Origin: Halorubrum lipolyticum DSM 21995
GTDB lineage: Archaea > Halobacteriota > Halobacteria > Halobacteriales > Haloferacaceae
DNA length: 64,000 nucleotides
Assembly (NCBI RefSeq): GCF_000337375.1
Contig: NZ_AOJG01000017.1
Span: 1-64,000, forward strand
Reading direction: 5' to 3'
Of this stretch, positions 49,913-59,490 are shown piece by piece. Position 1 is the stretch's first letter. Every line of letters starts with the position of its first letter. Below the pieces are notes generated by a model. The model worked only from the letters and a program-made list of their open reading frames with translations, was not told where the DNA came from and did no database searches. The position numbers and the translations under genes are program-made.

Positions 49913-50788
49913 ATGCCCCTCCGCTCGACGCCTCCCGCCTCCCCCGCCCCGCTCCAGACCGCGATCGATCCCCTCCCGACCCTGATCGGCGTCGCCGCGC
50001 TGCTCGTCGGCCTCGCGTTCCTCGCCCACGGCGGCCGGGGCTCGCTCGACGCGCTCCGCGTCGCCCGCGCGACCGCGACCGACCCCCGGTCGCTGCAGGC
50101 CGGCGACCGGCGGGTGCGGATAACCGGGGTCGCAGACACCGCGACGGCCGCTCACGGCGGATCCGCCGGTGACGAAGATCGGACCGAGACGCTCCCCGCT
50201 CCGTTCACCGACGAGCCGTGCCTCTGTTGTACCTACGACGTGTCGGAATACCGCAGCCAGGGGAAGGGCCGGTCGTGGGTGTCGATCGACTCCGGCGAGG
50301 CGGGGGTCCCGTTCCGCGTCGTCGTCGACGGCGTCGGGGTCCGCGTCGATCCCGCGGTCGCCGACTTCGCGTTCGGCGTCGACGAGGACATCGAGGTCGC
50401 GGCCGACGAGACGCCGCCCGAGCGCGTCCGCCGGTTCACGGACGCGGTGGCGGCGGTCGACAAGTCGGAGACGGGGTGGAAGCTCGGCCCGCTCACCGTC
50501 GGAAACGACCCCGAGCGCCGGTACCGCCAGCGCGTCCTCCGCCCCGGCGACGACGTGACGGTCGTCGGCGACGCGACCGCCTTCCCCGACGCCCCGGTCG
50601 GCGAGGTGAAAGCGCGGATCGCCGGCGGATCCCCGTTCGTCGTCGGCGACGCGAGCGCGCGGCGGACCGCGCTCCGGCTGGTCGGTCGATCGGCGGTCCC
50701 GGTCGTTCTCGGGCTCGTCTCGTTGACGGTCGCGGCGGTCGCGCTCTCGCCGGTCCTCGGTGTCATCACAGGCGCGGTCGCCGGGTGA
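49913..50788 (+). CDS. Membrane protein with GIDE-like domain
   Basis: A 291-residue protein with a helix at each end (PTLIGVAALLVGLAFLAHGG and VVLGLVSLTVAAVALSPVLG). The soluble middle has DEPCLCCTYDVSEYRSQGKG followed by GEAGVPFRVVVDGVGVRVDP and the later repeat-like RRYRQRVLRPGDDVTVVGDA. This layout resembles the GIDE domain found between the helices of MUL1-like ubiquitin ligases, but there is no RING finger. The start at 49913 is the first in-frame ATG after the preceding stop. Function unknown. Confidence 0.65.
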   Translation: MPLRSTPPASPAPLQTAIDPLPTLIGVAALLVGLAFLAHGGRGSLDALRVARATATDPRSLQAGDRRVRITGVADTATAAHGGSAGDEDRTETLPAPFTDEPCLCCTYDVSEYRSQGKGRSWVSIDSGEAGVPFRVVVDGVGVRVDPAVADFAFGVDEDIEVAADETPPERVRRFTDAVAAVDKSETGWKLGPLTVGNDPERRYRQRVLRPGDDVTVVGDATAFPDAPVGEVKARIAGGSPFVVGDASARRTALRLVGRSAVPVVLGLVSLTVAAVALSPVLGVITGAVAG

Positions 50789-50881
50789 TCCGGCGGACGC
50801 CGGCGACGGCCCGCTTCCGGCCGGACGTCGCTCCCTCTCCGCCCCGACAGGCCTTTCTAACGGACCCGCGTTAGTCTCCGT

Positions 50882-52183
50882 ATGTCAGACGACGAGCCGA
50901 AACCGGGGTCAGCGGAGGACCAGGGTCCCGTGACGATCACGCCGGAACTGGCCGACCGCCTCGACGAGAAGCGGACGGAGCTGTTCGAGGAGTTCGAGAT
51001 CCGCGACGAGTTCCCGAGCGAGGTCCTCCGCGAGGCCGAGGCCCGGACCGAGGACGTGTACGAGGAGATCGAGGCCGAGATCGACGAGCGGGAGGACCTC
51101 CGCGAGCTGACAACGTGGACCACCGACCCGATCGACGCGCAGGACTTCGACGACGCCATCTCGATCGAGCGGGAGGAGGGCGCCTACCGGCTGTGGGTCC
51201 ACATCGCCGACGTGACCCACTACGTCACCCCCGACACCGCGATGTGGGAGGAGGCGGTCCAGCGGGCCAACACCGTCTACCTGCCCGACTACACGATCCA
51301 CATGCTCCCGCCGGTGCTCGCGGAGACCGTCTGCTCGCTCGTCCCGAACGAGGACCGGCTCGCGCACACCGTCGAGATGGAGATCGACGACGAGACGCTC
51401 TCGTTTGAGGATATCGAGATTTATAAATCCGTCATCAACTCCGACGAGCGGCTCACCTACAAGGAATGCGAAAACCGGCTTGAGGACCCGTCGCTCCCGC
51501 TCGGCGAGGAGAACGAGCTGGCCTTCGAGCTCGCCGACCGGATGCACGAGCAGCGTAAGGAGGACGGCTCGCTCGTGTTGAACCCCCGCCGCGACCGCGC
51601 GCACACCATCATCGAGGAGTCGATGCTGAAGGCGAACAAGGCGGTGACGCACACGCTGATGTGGGACCGCGGCGTCGAGGCGATGTACCGCGTCCACCCG
51701 CAGCCGACCCCCGACCAGTGGAACCAAGCTTTAAAAGAGATCCAGGAGCTCGACTCCGTCTCCATCCCCGGCGACGCGTGGGGCGACGACCCCCGCAAGG
51801 CGGTCAACGCCGCCCTCGAGGAGTCGCCCGGCCGACAGCTCAACAAGATCCAGCGGGCCGTGCTGAAGGTGATGCCGCGCGCGAAGTACATGAACGACCC
51901 GTTCGGCGGTCACCACGCGCTCAACTTCGACATCTACGGCCACTTCACCTCGCCCATCCGTCGGCTCTCGGACACGATCAACCACTGGATCGTCCACGAG
52001 AACGACGTGCCGGAGAACCTCATCGAACTCTGCGACCACGCCAGCGATAAGCAGAAAGACGGCGAGACCGCCGAGCGGCTTTATAAACAGTTCCTCCAGG
52101 AGGTCGGACTCGATCCCCACGCCGTCAACAACCGCGGCGTCGAGATCGTCGAGGACCCCGACGAAGCGAAGCACTCGGTGTAA
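50882..52183 (+). CDS. rnr: RNase R / RNase II family exoribonuclease
   Basis: A 433-residue RNB-domain protein. The catalytic signature TTDPIDAQDFDDAISIEREE carries the metal-binding Asp cluster, and HFTSPIRRLSDTINHWIVHE is the second conserved block. It lacks the N-terminal cold-shock domains and C-terminal S1 domain of bacterial RNase R, as is normal in haloarchaea. It degrades RNA 3' to 5' and processes rRNA. The gene is monocistronic. Confidence 0.93.
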   Translation: MSDDEPKPGSAEDQGPVTITPELADRLDEKRTELFEEFEIRDEFPSEVLREAEARTEDVYEEIEAEIDEREDLRELTTWTTDPIDAQDFDDAISIEREEGAYRLWVHIADVTHYVTPDTAMWEEAVQRANTVYLPDYTIHMLPPVLAETVCSLVPNEDRLAHTVEMEIDDETLSFEDIEIYKSVINSDERLTYKECENRLEDPSLPLGEENELAFELADRMHEQRKEDGSLVLNPRRDRAHTIIEESMLKANKAVTHTLMWDRGVEAMYRVHPQPTPDQWNQALKEIQELDSVSIPGDAWGDDPRKAVNAALEESPGRQLNKIQRAVLKVMPRAKYMNDPFGGHHALNFDIYGHFTSPIRRLSDTINHWIVHENDVPENLIELCDHASDKQKDGETAERLYKQFLQEVGLDPHAVNNRGVEIVEDPDEAKHSV

Positions 52184-52269
52184 ATCGGCGACGTTCGTCG
52201 CTTTTGCCCCCTCTCAGGACCGCACCTCGCCGACTTCGGAGACGGTCGCGGCCCCGCACGCCGGACTGG

Positions 52270-52398
52270 CTATATCCCCGCCGTGTACAGCAGCAGCACG
52301 ACGGCGACGAGCGAGACGAGCAGGATCCACCCGACCATGATAATCCCCATCTGACGGTGCGTGAGGTTCTGGCCCTCAAGAATTTCGGAGATGCCCAT
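52270..52398 (-). CDS. 42-residue single-helix membrane protein
   Basis: A mini-protein: a polar N-terminus (MGISEILEGQNLTHRQ) and one membrane helix (MGIIMVGWILLVSLVAVVLL). A TATA box lies 23-30 bases before the ATG at 52398, supporting expression as a leaderless transcript. The longer reading begins upstream of this box and was rejected. Function unknown. Confidence 0.65.
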   Translation of the reverse strand: MGISEILEGQNLTHRQMGIIMVGWILLVSLVAVVLLLYTAGI

Positions 52399-52420
52399 AC
52401 GACGCCAAACTGACTCGGAG

Positions 52421-52428
52421 TATAAAAG
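52421..52428 (-). promoter_or_regulatory. TATA box of the 42-residue membrane protein gene
   Basis: TATAAAAG on the plus strand (CTTTTATA on the minus strand) lies 23-30 bases before the minus-strand start. The 227-base gap between this gene and tRNA-Ala holds nothing else recognisable, but it is visibly less GC-rich than its surroundings. Confidence 0.55.
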
Positions 52429-52625
52429 CGGTCTGGGTCGCGGGACGGCGTGTCCCCTCACTCGACCACACCCGTGTTTCCGTCGCCAGACGGCGAAGTG
52501 ATGACGCGACCGCCGCTTTCACTCGGATCGCGGATCTTCTTCGTTTCGCTTTTGTTGGTTTGAAACGACACAGACAGCTCTCCTTCTCGCCGCCTGGGTT
52601 CCTTCGGAGAAACGAATAAAATGAA

Positions 52626-52697
52626 TGGACTCGCGGGGATTTGAACCCCGGGCCTCTTCCTTGCGAAGGAAGCGATCTGCCGCTGATCTACGAGCCC
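52626..52697 (-). tRNA. tRNA-Ala (CGC)
   Basis: On the minus strand, acceptor GGGCTCG pairs with CGAGTCC (one G-U), the anticodon arm CTTCC-TTCGCAA-GGAAG has anticodon CGC, and the T arm is CGGGG-TTCAAAT-CCCCG with discriminator A. There is no intron and CCA is not encoded. Confidence 0.95.
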
Positions 52698-52992
52698 GCA
52701 CCCGAAACCAATCGCCGTTCGTATTTGTACCTTACCTTTCGGCGAGCCGCACGCGGGTGGTTCCCACTCCGTGCTGCGTTCGCACCCGCCCCTCACTCGT
52801 TCCGCCCGCTCAACGGCGTCACAGCTCGCGACGACGACCGCCGATACCGACGGGGTTAGGTATCGCGACGCACGAGGATCACTTGACTGCGAGGGAATCC
52901 GATCGACGGAGTCCACTGCAAACCCAATTAACGTTTCTGGAATGCATCTCACTTCCGTTACTCTTTTGCGTGCGGACGGCCCAGATCGGAGT

Positions 52993-53745
52993 ATGGCAGA
53001 AGCGACGTCGACGGCGGACCCCGACCCGGCCGCGATTGCGGCCCTGAAACACGTCGGGCTCGTCGGCGGCCTGACCGAGACGAAGGTGTCGTGTGCGGCG
53101 CTCGGCGACCGGCTCGACGCCTCGACGCAGACCGCCTCTCGGCGGCTCCAGACGCTCGAATCGGCGGGGTACATCGAGCGCGACGTGGTCGGCGACGGCC
53201 AGTGGGTGCGCGTCACCGACGCGGGCGAGGCGGCCCTCCGCGCCGAGTACGCCGACTACCGCCGCCTGTTCGAGACCGACGTGGAGCTCGTGCTCCGCGG
53301 CGCGGTCACCGGCGGAATGGGCGAGGGGCGCCACTACATCACCCTGCCCGGCTACGCCGACCAGTTCCGGTCGCGACTGGGCTACGAGCCGTTCCCGGGC
53401 ACGCTCAACGTCGACCTGAGCGAGGAGAGCGTCCGCCGGCGCGGCGAGATGGCCGGCATCGACGCGGTTCCGATCGACGCGTGGGAGGGAGAGGACCGCA
53501 CCTACGGCGCGGCCTCGTGTTACGGCGTCACGCTCGTCGCGGGCGACGAGCGCTACGAGGAGGTCCACGCGATCGTCCCGGACCGCACCCACCACGACGA
53601 CGACCAGCTCGAGCTGATCGCCCCCGAGCGGCTCCGCGACGCGCTCAACCTCGACGACGGCGACGGAATCGAGGTCCGCGTGGCCGCCACGAGCCGGGCG
53701 GACGCGCCCGAGGGCGAGGCGGAGACGGAGACGGAGGTCGCCTGA
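52993..53745 (+). CDS. ribK: CTP-dependent riboflavin kinase with N-terminal HTH
   Basis: A 250-residue protein. Residues ~15-85 form a winged helix ([20 protein letters not shown], then [20 protein letters not shown]); residues ~95-235 are the archaeal kinase domain ([18 protein letters not shown], then GTLNVDLSE, and [20 protein letters not shown]) that makes FMN using CTP. The HTH may let it repress its own operon. The ribB start overlaps its stop (TGATG). The 295-base gap upstream of it contains no riboswitch I recognise; a weak TTAACG-type box lies near 52930. Confidence 0.95.
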   Translation: MAEATSTADPDPAAIAALKHVGLVGGLTETKVSCAALGDRLDASTQTASRRLQTLESAGYIERDVVGDGQWVRVTDAGEAALRAEYADYRRLFETDVELVLRGAVTGGMGEGRHYITLPGYADQFRSRLGYEPFPGTLNVDLSEESVRRRGEMAGIDAVPIDAWEGEDRTYGAASCYGVTLVAGDERYEEVHAIVPDRTHHDDDQLELIAPERLRDALNLDDGDGIEVRVAATSRADAPEGEAETETEVA

Positions 53746-54470
53746 TGCGCGCCGACGCCGACGCCGAGGGTGACGCCGACGCCGCCGGGTCCGCGCCGGA
53801 CGCGGCGGTCGACCCGGTCGAGCGCGCCCTCGACGCGTTCCGCGCGGGCGACCCGGTCTGCGTCCACGACTTCGCGGACCGCGAGGGCGAGACGGACATC
53901 GTCTACCCGGCCGGCGCCGTCGACGAGGCCGCCGTCGCCCACATGCGCAACGACGCGGGCGGGCTGATCTGCGTCGCGGTCGCGGACCACGTCGCCGACG
54001 CGTTCGGGCTCCCGTTCCTCGCGGACGCGCTCGACCACCCCGCGGTCGACGACGACCCCGAGTACGACGACCGCTCCTCGTTCTCGCTGCCCGTGAACCA
54101 CCGCGAGACGTTCACCGGGATCACCGACGAGGACCGCGCGCTGACGATCGTTGAACTCGCGAGCGCGGCCGCCGCCGTCGACGCCGATCCGGGAGAGTAC
54201 GGCCCCGAGGACTTCGCCGCGGAGTTCCGCGCCCCCGGCCACGTCCACGTGCTGCGCGGCGCTCGCGACGGTCTACGCGGCCGGACCGGGCACACGGAGC
54301 TCGGGCTCGCGATGGCCGAGGCGGTCGGCGCCGCGCCCGCCGCCGTGGTCTGCGAGATGCTCGACGACGAGACGGGCGCCGCGCTGACGCCCGCGGACGC
54401 CGAGGCGTACGCTCGCCGCCGCGGGATTCCCTACGTCGAGGGGGCCGCGCTCGTCGAGGCGCTCGAGTAA
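53745..54470 (+). CDS. ribB: 3,4-dihydroxy-2-butanone-4-phosphate synthase
   Basis: A 241-residue enzyme that converts ribulose 5-phosphate to the four-carbon precursor of riboflavin. The metal/substrate motif DFADREGETDIVYPAGAV, then MRNDAGGLICVAVADHVADA and GRTGHTELGLAMAEAVGAAP, match RibB. The N-terminal 25 residues are an acidic linker. It overlaps ribK by one base, so the two genes of flavin synthesis form an operon. Confidence 0.95.
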   Translation: MRADADAEGDADAAGSAPDAAVDPVERALDAFRAGDPVCVHDFADREGETDIVYPAGAVDEAAVAHMRNDAGGLICVAVADHVADAFGLPFLADALDHPAVDDDPEYDDRSSFSLPVNHRETFTGITDEDRALTIVELASAAAAVDADPGEYGPEDFAAEFRAPGHVHVLRGARDGLRGRTGHTELGLAMAEAVGAAPAAVVCEMLDDETGAALTPADAEAYARRRGIPYVEGAALVEALE

Positions 54471-54480
54471 GCGACGTCCG

Positions 54481-54808
54481 TGCCGTGCGGTGGCGCGCCC
54501 CGGTGCGAGGGAGTCGCGAGCAGAGAGGGACCTCCAGTCCCTCATGCAGCCGGCGCGCAGCGCCGGCGACGAAGCGAGCGACGAGGCTGGGGAGGCGTGA
54601 GGTGCGGTTGCAGTGCGGATGGGTGGGACTCAAAGGGGCAGTCGCCGGCGGCTGCGCCGCCGGCTTCCAGAGGCGCGAAGCGTCTCGCTGCCGCGAGGAC
54701 GAAGCACGGCGCAGCAAGCCGCGCGAGTCGTCGACGGCTGGGGCTTTGGAGGAATTCGTCGTCGGTACGCTATCAACTATTTATAAGTAAGCGGCTGGGG
54801 CGTTGGAG
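54481..54808 (-). repeat. Dispersed structured intergenic repeat, copy B (inverted relative to copy A)
   Basis: The 516-base gap 54471-54986 holds no gene. Read on the minus strand, this element shows the same ordered blocks as copy A: CTCCAACGCCCCAGCCG (54792-54808), TTACTTATAAATA, CCTCCAAAGCCCCAGCCG, a hairpin region (palindrome GCCGGCGGCTGCGCCGCCGG), CCCCTTTGAGTCCCACCC, CCTCACGCCTCCCCAGCCTC, a second GC-rich hairpin and the end CGCCACCGCAC. A third, decayed copy of the first unit lies further upstream at 54834-54871. Confidence 0.85.
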
Positions 54809-54956
54809 CTCTCACCATTGATCCGCCAGTTACGATTTATAAGCAAACGGCTGAAAACTCGGAGACATCCCGCGGGACCAGCACCGAGGTGGAAACCCAA
54901 CCCCGAACATCGATCCGACACCGACCGTTCCGGAAGCCCCCGTCCGGTTGTTACAG

Positions 54957-54965
54957 TTTTAAGCC
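54957..54965 (+). promoter_or_regulatory. TATA box of ilvE
   Basis: TTTTAAGCC lies 22-30 bases before the ATG at 54987, the spacing of a leaderless transcript. Confidence 0.5.
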
Positions 54966-54986
54966 CGCCGACCGCAACCTCCGGGT

Positions 54987-55916
54987 ATGGGATTCGACGA
55001 GATGGACGTCGACACGATCTGGAAGAACGGTGAGTTCCTCGACTGGGAGGACGCGACGACTCACGTTCTGACGCACGCGCTCCACTACGGGAGCGGCGTG
55101 TTCGAGGGTGTCCGCTGTTACGACACCGAGCAGGGACCGGCGATCTTCCGGTGGGACGAGCACCTCGACCGGCTGTTCGACTCCGCGAAGATGTACGACC
55201 TCGACATCGAGCACTCCCGCGAGGAGATCACCGAGGCGACGCTCGAACTGCTCGACCGGCAGGATCTTGAGTCGTGTTACATCCGGCCGATCGCCTACTA
55301 CGGCTACGACTCGCTCGGCGTCTCGCCGAAGGAGTGCCCGACCGATCTGGTCGTCGCCGCGTGGCCGTGGGGCGCGTACCTCGGCGAGGAGGCGTTAACG
55401 GACGGCGTCGACGTGATGGTCTCCTCGTGGCGGAAACACGCCTCCTCGCAGGTGCCGACGAACGTCAAGACCACCGGGCTGTACGTCAACTCCATGCTGG
55501 CGGGCGAGGAGGCCCGCCGCAACGGCTACGTCGAGGCCATCGTCCTCAACAAGGAGGGCAACGTCGCCGAGGGGCCGGGCGAGAACATCTTCATGGTCAA
55601 CGACGGCGAGATCTACACCACCGGCCTCGCGCAGTCGATCCTCCAAGGGATCACCCGCGACACCGTCATCGAACTGGCGGAGGAGCACGGCTACACCGTC
55701 CACGACGAGGCCGTCATCTCTCGGGGCCAGCTGTACACCGCCGACGAGCTGTTCTTCACCGGCTCCGCGGCCGAAGTGACCCCGATCCGCTCGGTCGACG
55801 ACACGGAGATCGGCGCGGGCACCCGCGGCCCGGTCACCGAGGAGCTCCAGAGCGCCTTCTTCGATCTGGTGGAACGCCGGACCGACGACCACGACGACTG
55901 GTTCAAATACGTCTAG
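54987..55916 (+). CDS. ilvE: Branched-chain amino acid aminotransferase
   Basis: A 309-residue PLP enzyme (fold type IV) that makes leucine, isoleucine and valine. The N-terminus LTHALHYGSGVFEGVRCYDT and YIRPIAYYGYDSLGVSPKEC are typical. The PLP lysine lies in SSQVPTNVKTTGLYVNSMLA, and NVAEGPGENIFMVNDGEIYT with ILQGITRDTVIELAEEHGYT closes the active site. ilvA at 30681 belongs to the same pathway but is not linked. The ATG at 54987 fits the TATA box. Confidence 0.95.
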   Translation: MGFDEMDVDTIWKNGEFLDWEDATTHVLTHALHYGSGVFEGVRCYDTEQGPAIFRWDEHLDRLFDSAKMYDLDIEHSREEITEATLELLDRQDLESCYIRPIAYYGYDSLGVSPKECPTDLVVAAWPWGAYLGEEALTDGVDVMVSSWRKHASSQVPTNVKTTGLYVNSMLAGEEARRNGYVEAIVLNKEGNVAEGPGENIFMVNDGEIYTTGLAQSILQGITRDTVIELAEEHGYTVHDEAVISRGQLYTADELFFTGSAAEVTPIRSVDDTEIGAGTRGPVTEELQSAFFDLVERRTDDHDDWFKYV

Positions 55917-56012
55917 ACGGGTTCTTTCCGCCGTTTTGAACGATTTTTCTCCGATATGTTGGGTCGCTTCCCCCGCGGGTCTCCCTTTTTCCCGCCGCGA
56001 TTTCCGCCCCGA

Positions 56013-56723
56013 TCAGTCGCCGTCGCTGCTCCCGTCGGTCGACGGGCGCTCGGACTCGCCCGGGGTCCCGTCGGTGCGGACGCCGCCGACGCCGCCGGGC
56101 TTGCCGGTGGTCCCCTCGGGCGGGCGCTCCTCCTCGACCGGGACCTGATGCGCGGACTCGGCGAAGCCGGCCGAGAGGACGCGCGTCATCCCCTCTTCGA
56201 CGGTCTCCCCGGTTTCCTCGATTCGCTCCGGCTCGACCTCGATGACGAAGCCGGTGGTGATGTTCGGCGCGGTCGGCATGAACAGGACGATCTTCCCGTC
56301 GCGGGTCTTCTTCCCGGTCCGGAACGCGGTCATGCGGATCCCCGGCCACGTCTCGATGTACACCGGGCTCTGGAGCTCGTCGGTCCCGGAGACGGCCGTC
56401 TCGATCGCGAGCTTCGAGGCGTTGTACACCACGCGCAGCGCCGGAATCCGGTTTATCGCGCCGTCGACGGCCGACTCCGCCAGCCGGCCGAGCGTCGTCC
56501 GCATGAAGTAGCCGACCGCGAGGACGACCGTCGCGAACACCGCCAACGCGATGATCACCCTGGACACCGGCTCGAGGGGCGCGGGAATGATCGCCGGCTG
56601 GAGCCCCTCGATAAGCGGGATCGACGCGATGTACCGGTAGATCCACTGGAGGACTAAGAGCAGCACCAACAGGGGGGCCAGCACGATGAGACCGCTGGCG
56701 AAGTCGCGTTTCCACGTGGACAT
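56013..56723 (-). CDS. DUF502 family membrane protein
   Basis: A 236-residue protein. Two helices (GLIVLAPLLVLLLVLQWIYR and VIIALAVFATVVLAVGYFMR) are followed by the conserved IPALRVVYNASKLAIETAVS and QSPVYIETWPGIRMTAFRTG blocks of DUF502. The C-terminus is a disordered Gly/Pro/Glu tail. The family is widespread; its function is unknown. The gene points toward ilvE (convergent). Confidence 0.88.
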   Translation of the reverse strand: MSTWKRDFASGLIVLAPLLVLLLVLQWIYRYIASIPLIEGLQPAIIPAPLEPVSRVIIALAVFATVVLAVGYFMRTTLGRLAESAVDGAINRIPALRVVYNASKLAIETAVSGTDELQSPVYIETWPGIRMTAFRTGKKTRDGKIVLFMPTAPNITTGFVIEVEPERIEETGETVEEGMTRVLSAGFAESAHQVPVEEERPPEGTTGKPGGVGGVRTDGTPGESERPSTDGSSDGD

Positions 56724-56851
56724 CTATCGAGTCGATATGTGACGGCGACCCTTAAGAGGGCTTCTACGGGACCGCACGGACGCGGTCCCTCGGCTCGCGG
56801 GCGGGCGCCCGCGACGGTCGCTCACCGCCCGACCGCTCACGATCCGATCGC

Positions 56852-57691
56852 TCACTGCCCGACCACCGCCCGCAGCGCGAACGTCAGGTTCTGTCTGCGC
56901 TCGCGAACCCGCCGGTAGAAGTACGAGAGCCACTTGGTCCCGTAGGGGGCGTACTGGGCCACGTCGACGCCCTGCGCGGCGAGGTCGCGCTGGGCGTCGT
57001 CGCGGACGCCCATCAGCAGCTGGACCTCGTAGCCGGTCCCGTGCTCCCGCGCGAGCCGGTCCGCCAGCGAGATCATCTCGGGGTCGTGGCTGCCGACGGC
57101 GACGCCCCGGTCCCGGCCCTCGAACAGGAGGCGGAGGTCCTCGCGGTACGCCTCGTCGACCCGCGACTTCTCTTTGTAAGCGATCGACGCCGGCTCGTCG
57201 TACGCCCCCTTCACGAGCCGGAGCTTGCCCGGCACGTCGAGGAGCCGGTCGAGGTCCTCGCGGGTGCGCTTGAGGTTCGACTGGACGCACTGGCCGACGC
57301 TCCACGGGTACTCCGCGGCGATCGACTCGAAGGCGTCGAGCGTGGCGTCGGTGGTGTCGGCGTCCTCCATGTCGCACCAGACGAACGCGTCGAGCTCGTG
57401 GGCGCGGGCGACGATCTCGCGGTAGTGCTCCTCGAAGAGGGCGTCGGACACGTCGAGTCCGATCTGAGAGGGTTTCACCGAGACGCAGGCGTCGAGCCCG
57501 CTGTCGGCGATGTCCGCCAAGAGCGCGAGGTACGCGTCGGTGTCCGCGCGCGCGTCGGCGGGGTCGTCGTAGTGCTCGCCGAGCAGGTTCAGGATGACGG
57601 CGACGCCGTCCTCGTTGCGCGCTCGGGCGTGTTCCAACGCTTCCGGGACGCTCTCGCCGGCGACGAACCGCCGCGCGATCGGAGGGATCAT
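56852..57691 (-). CDS. putA: Proline dehydrogenase
   Basis: A 279-residue FAD enzyme that oxidises proline to pyrroline-5-carboxylate; the length fits archaeal monofunctional forms. Visible blocks are [54 protein letters not shown] (with substrate-binding Lys/Glu), and the C-terminal [19 protein letters not shown] with the family's YxxR region. The start at 57691 (MIPPIARRF) is conserved. Confidence 0.93.
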   Translation of the reverse strand: MIPPIARRFVAGESVPEALEHARARNEDGVAVILNLLGEHYDDPADARADTDAYLALLADIADSGLDACVSVKPSQIGLDVSDALFEEHYREIVARAHELDAFVWCDMEDADTTDATLDAFESIAAEYPWSVGQCVQSNLKRTREDLDRLLDVPGKLRLVKGAYDEPASIAYKEKSRVDEAYREDLRLLFEGRDRGVAVGSHDPEMISLADRLAREHGTGYEVQLLMGVRDDAQRDLAAQGVDVAQYAPYGTKWLSYFYRRVRERRQNLTFALRAVVGQ

Positions 57692-57784
57692 ACCTCCCAC
57701 TCGCGGCGGTAGCGACTTCACTGTTGCCGACGCGGCGGGCTTCTGGATCGGCGGTCGACCCCCGGACGTCGCCGCGATCCGGGA

Positions 57785-57792
57785 TTTATATA
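57785..57792 (+). promoter_or_regulatory. TATA box of carS
   Basis: TTTATATA lies 24-31 bases before the carS ATG at 57816, the spacing of a leaderless transcript. Confidence 0.65.
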
Positions 57793-57815
57793 GCCCAGAC
57801 GGGCGAGAGTCTGGT

Positions 57816-58358
57816 ATGATCGGTTCGCTCGTCGCGACCGCGTTCTGGGCGATGTTGCCCGCCTACGTACCGAACAACGCCGCGGTGCTGGCCGGCGGCG
57901 GCCGCCCCATCGACGGCGGCCGCGAGTGGCGCGGCGCCCGCCTGCTCGGCGACGGGAAGACGTGGCGCGGGACCGCTGTCGGCACCCTGACCGGGGTCGT
58001 CCTCGCGCTCGCGCTCAACCGTCTCGCCGAGCCCGCGAGCGCCGCGCTCGGCGTCGACCTCCCGACGTTCGCGCTCCCGGCCGCGGTCGCGCTCGCGTTC
58101 GGCGCGATGTGCGGCGACATCGGCGCCTCCTTCCTCAAGCGACGGTCTGGCCGGGAGCGCGGAGCGGCGTTTCCGGGGCTCGACCAGCTCGACTTCGTCG
58201 TCGTCGCGCTCGCGGCCGTCTTCGTCGTCGACACCGACTGGGCGCTCGCGGTGTTCACCCCGTCCGTCCTCGCGGTCGTCCTCGTGATGACGCCGATCCT
58301 CCACGTCGTCACGAACGTCGGCGCCTACGCGCTCGGGCTGAAGAACGAGCCGTGGTGA
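57816..58358 (+). CDS. carS: CDP-archaeol synthase
   Basis: A 180-residue membrane enzyme that links CTP to archaetidic acid to make CDP-archaeol in archaeal lipid synthesis. Five helices, the N-terminal motif [20 protein letters not shown], then [18 protein letters not shown], and [20 protein letters not shown] followed by [11 protein letters not shown] match CarS. It is divergent from the proline dehydrogenase gene with 124 bases between starts. Confidence 0.95.
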   Translation: MIGSLVATAFWAMLPAYVPNNAAVLAGGGRPIDGGREWRGARLLGDGKTWRGTAVGTLTGVVLALALNRLAEPASAALGVDLPTFALPAAVALAFGAMCGDIGASFLKRRSGRERGAAFPGLDQLDFVVVALAAVFVVDTDWALAVFTPSVLAVVLVMTPILHVVTNVGAYALGLKNEPW

Positions 58359-58467
58359 GCGCGCCGGGGCACGCGTCGCGGTGACCGCTTCGCTTCCTCG
58401 CCCCTCGTTCACACGGCACATCCGCTTGCTGTAGGTTTTTGCGCCGACGGGCACAACCGATCGATCG

Positions 58468-59481
58468 ATGACTCCAGAACTCGACGAGATCGACCTCGAC
58501 ACCGTTCAGCTCGGCCGAACCGGCCTCCGGACGAGCGAGTTCCAGCTCGGCACGTGGCGGTTCGGCCGCGTGACCGAGGCGGGCAACGTGGAGATCGACG
58601 AGGCCCGCGCCCACGAGCTGCTCGACGGGTACGAGGCCGCCGGCGGCCGGTACGTCGACACCGCCGACGTGTACGGCGGCGGCGACTGCGAGCGCTGGAT
58701 CGGCGACTGGCTCGCCGAGCGCGACCGCGAGCGCTACACGATCGCGTCGAAGGTGTACTGGCAGATCCGCGACGGCGACCCGAACAGCCGCGGCACGAAC
58801 CGCAAGAACGTCCGCCACCGCGTGGACGCCCTCCTCGACCGGCTCGGCACCGACTACCTCGACGTGCTCTACATCCACCGGTGGGACGACGAGACGCCCG
58901 CCCGCGAGCTGATGAAGACGCTCAACGGGCTCGTGGAGTCCGGCAAGGTCCACTACCTCGGCGCCTCCACGCTCCGCCCGAACGCGTGGAAGGTCGCCCG
59001 CGCCAACGAGATCGCCCGCAACGAGGGCTGGGAGCCGTTCACGGTGCTCCAGCCGCGCTACAACCTCGTCGACCGCGAGGTCGAGGGCGACTACCTCGAG
59101 TTCGCGCGCCAACGGGACCTGGCCGTCTCCCCGTGGAGCCCGCTCGGGCAGGGGTTCCTGACCGGGAAGTACGACCGCGACGAGGACCTCCCCGAGGAGT
59201 CGAAGGCCGCCGAGTCGAGCCGCTTCCAGGAGGCGTACCTCACCGAGGCGAACTTCGACCTCCACGACGAGCTCGACGCCGTGGCCGACGAGGTCGACGC
59301 GACGCCCGCGCAGACCGCGCTCGCGTGGCTCGCCCACCGCGACGGCGTCACCGCGCCCATCGTCGGCGCGCGCACGACCGACCAGCTCGCGGAGAACCTC
59401 GCGGCCGCCGCGATCGATCTGTCCGACGAGCAGGCCGACCGGCTCACCGCCGCGAAGCCCGGCCCGTACGACGGGCTATAG
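58468..59481 (+). CDS. Aldo/keto reductase
   Basis: A 337-residue NADPH-dependent oxidoreductase with a TIM barrel. VDTADVYGGGDCERWIGDWL holds the Asp/Tyr pair of the catalytic tetrad, IASKVYWQIRD the Lys, and LDVLYIHRWDDETPARELMK the His. The closest look is to potassium-channel beta-subunit-like AKRs. It is followed convergently by the hydantoinase genes. Substrate unknown. Confidence 0.9.
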   Translation: MTPELDEIDLDTVQLGRTGLRTSEFQLGTWRFGRVTEAGNVEIDEARAHELLDGYEAAGGRYVDTADVYGGGDCERWIGDWLAERDRERYTIASKVYWQIRDGDPNSRGTNRKNVRHRVDALLDRLGTDYLDVLYIHRWDDETPARELMKTLNGLVESGKVHYLGASTLRPNAWKVARANEIARNEGWEPFTVLQPRYNLVDREVEGDYLEFARQRDLAVSPWSPLGQGFLTGKYDRDEDLPEESKAAESSRFQEAYLTEANFDLHDELDAVADEVDATPAQTALAWLAHRDGVTAPIVGARTTDQLAENLAAAAIDLSDEQADRLTAAKPGPYDGL

Positions 59482-59490
59482 GGCGCGCCG

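Noticed and set aside
52399-52625. Possible gene in the lower-GC gap before tRNA-Ala
   Set aside because: No frame has a plausible start, composition or domain. It is recorded as a plain intergenic stretch.
52698-52992. FMN riboswitch before ribK
   Set aside because: I see no match to the conserved FMN-aptamer core. The regulator is more likely the HTH domain of RibK itself.
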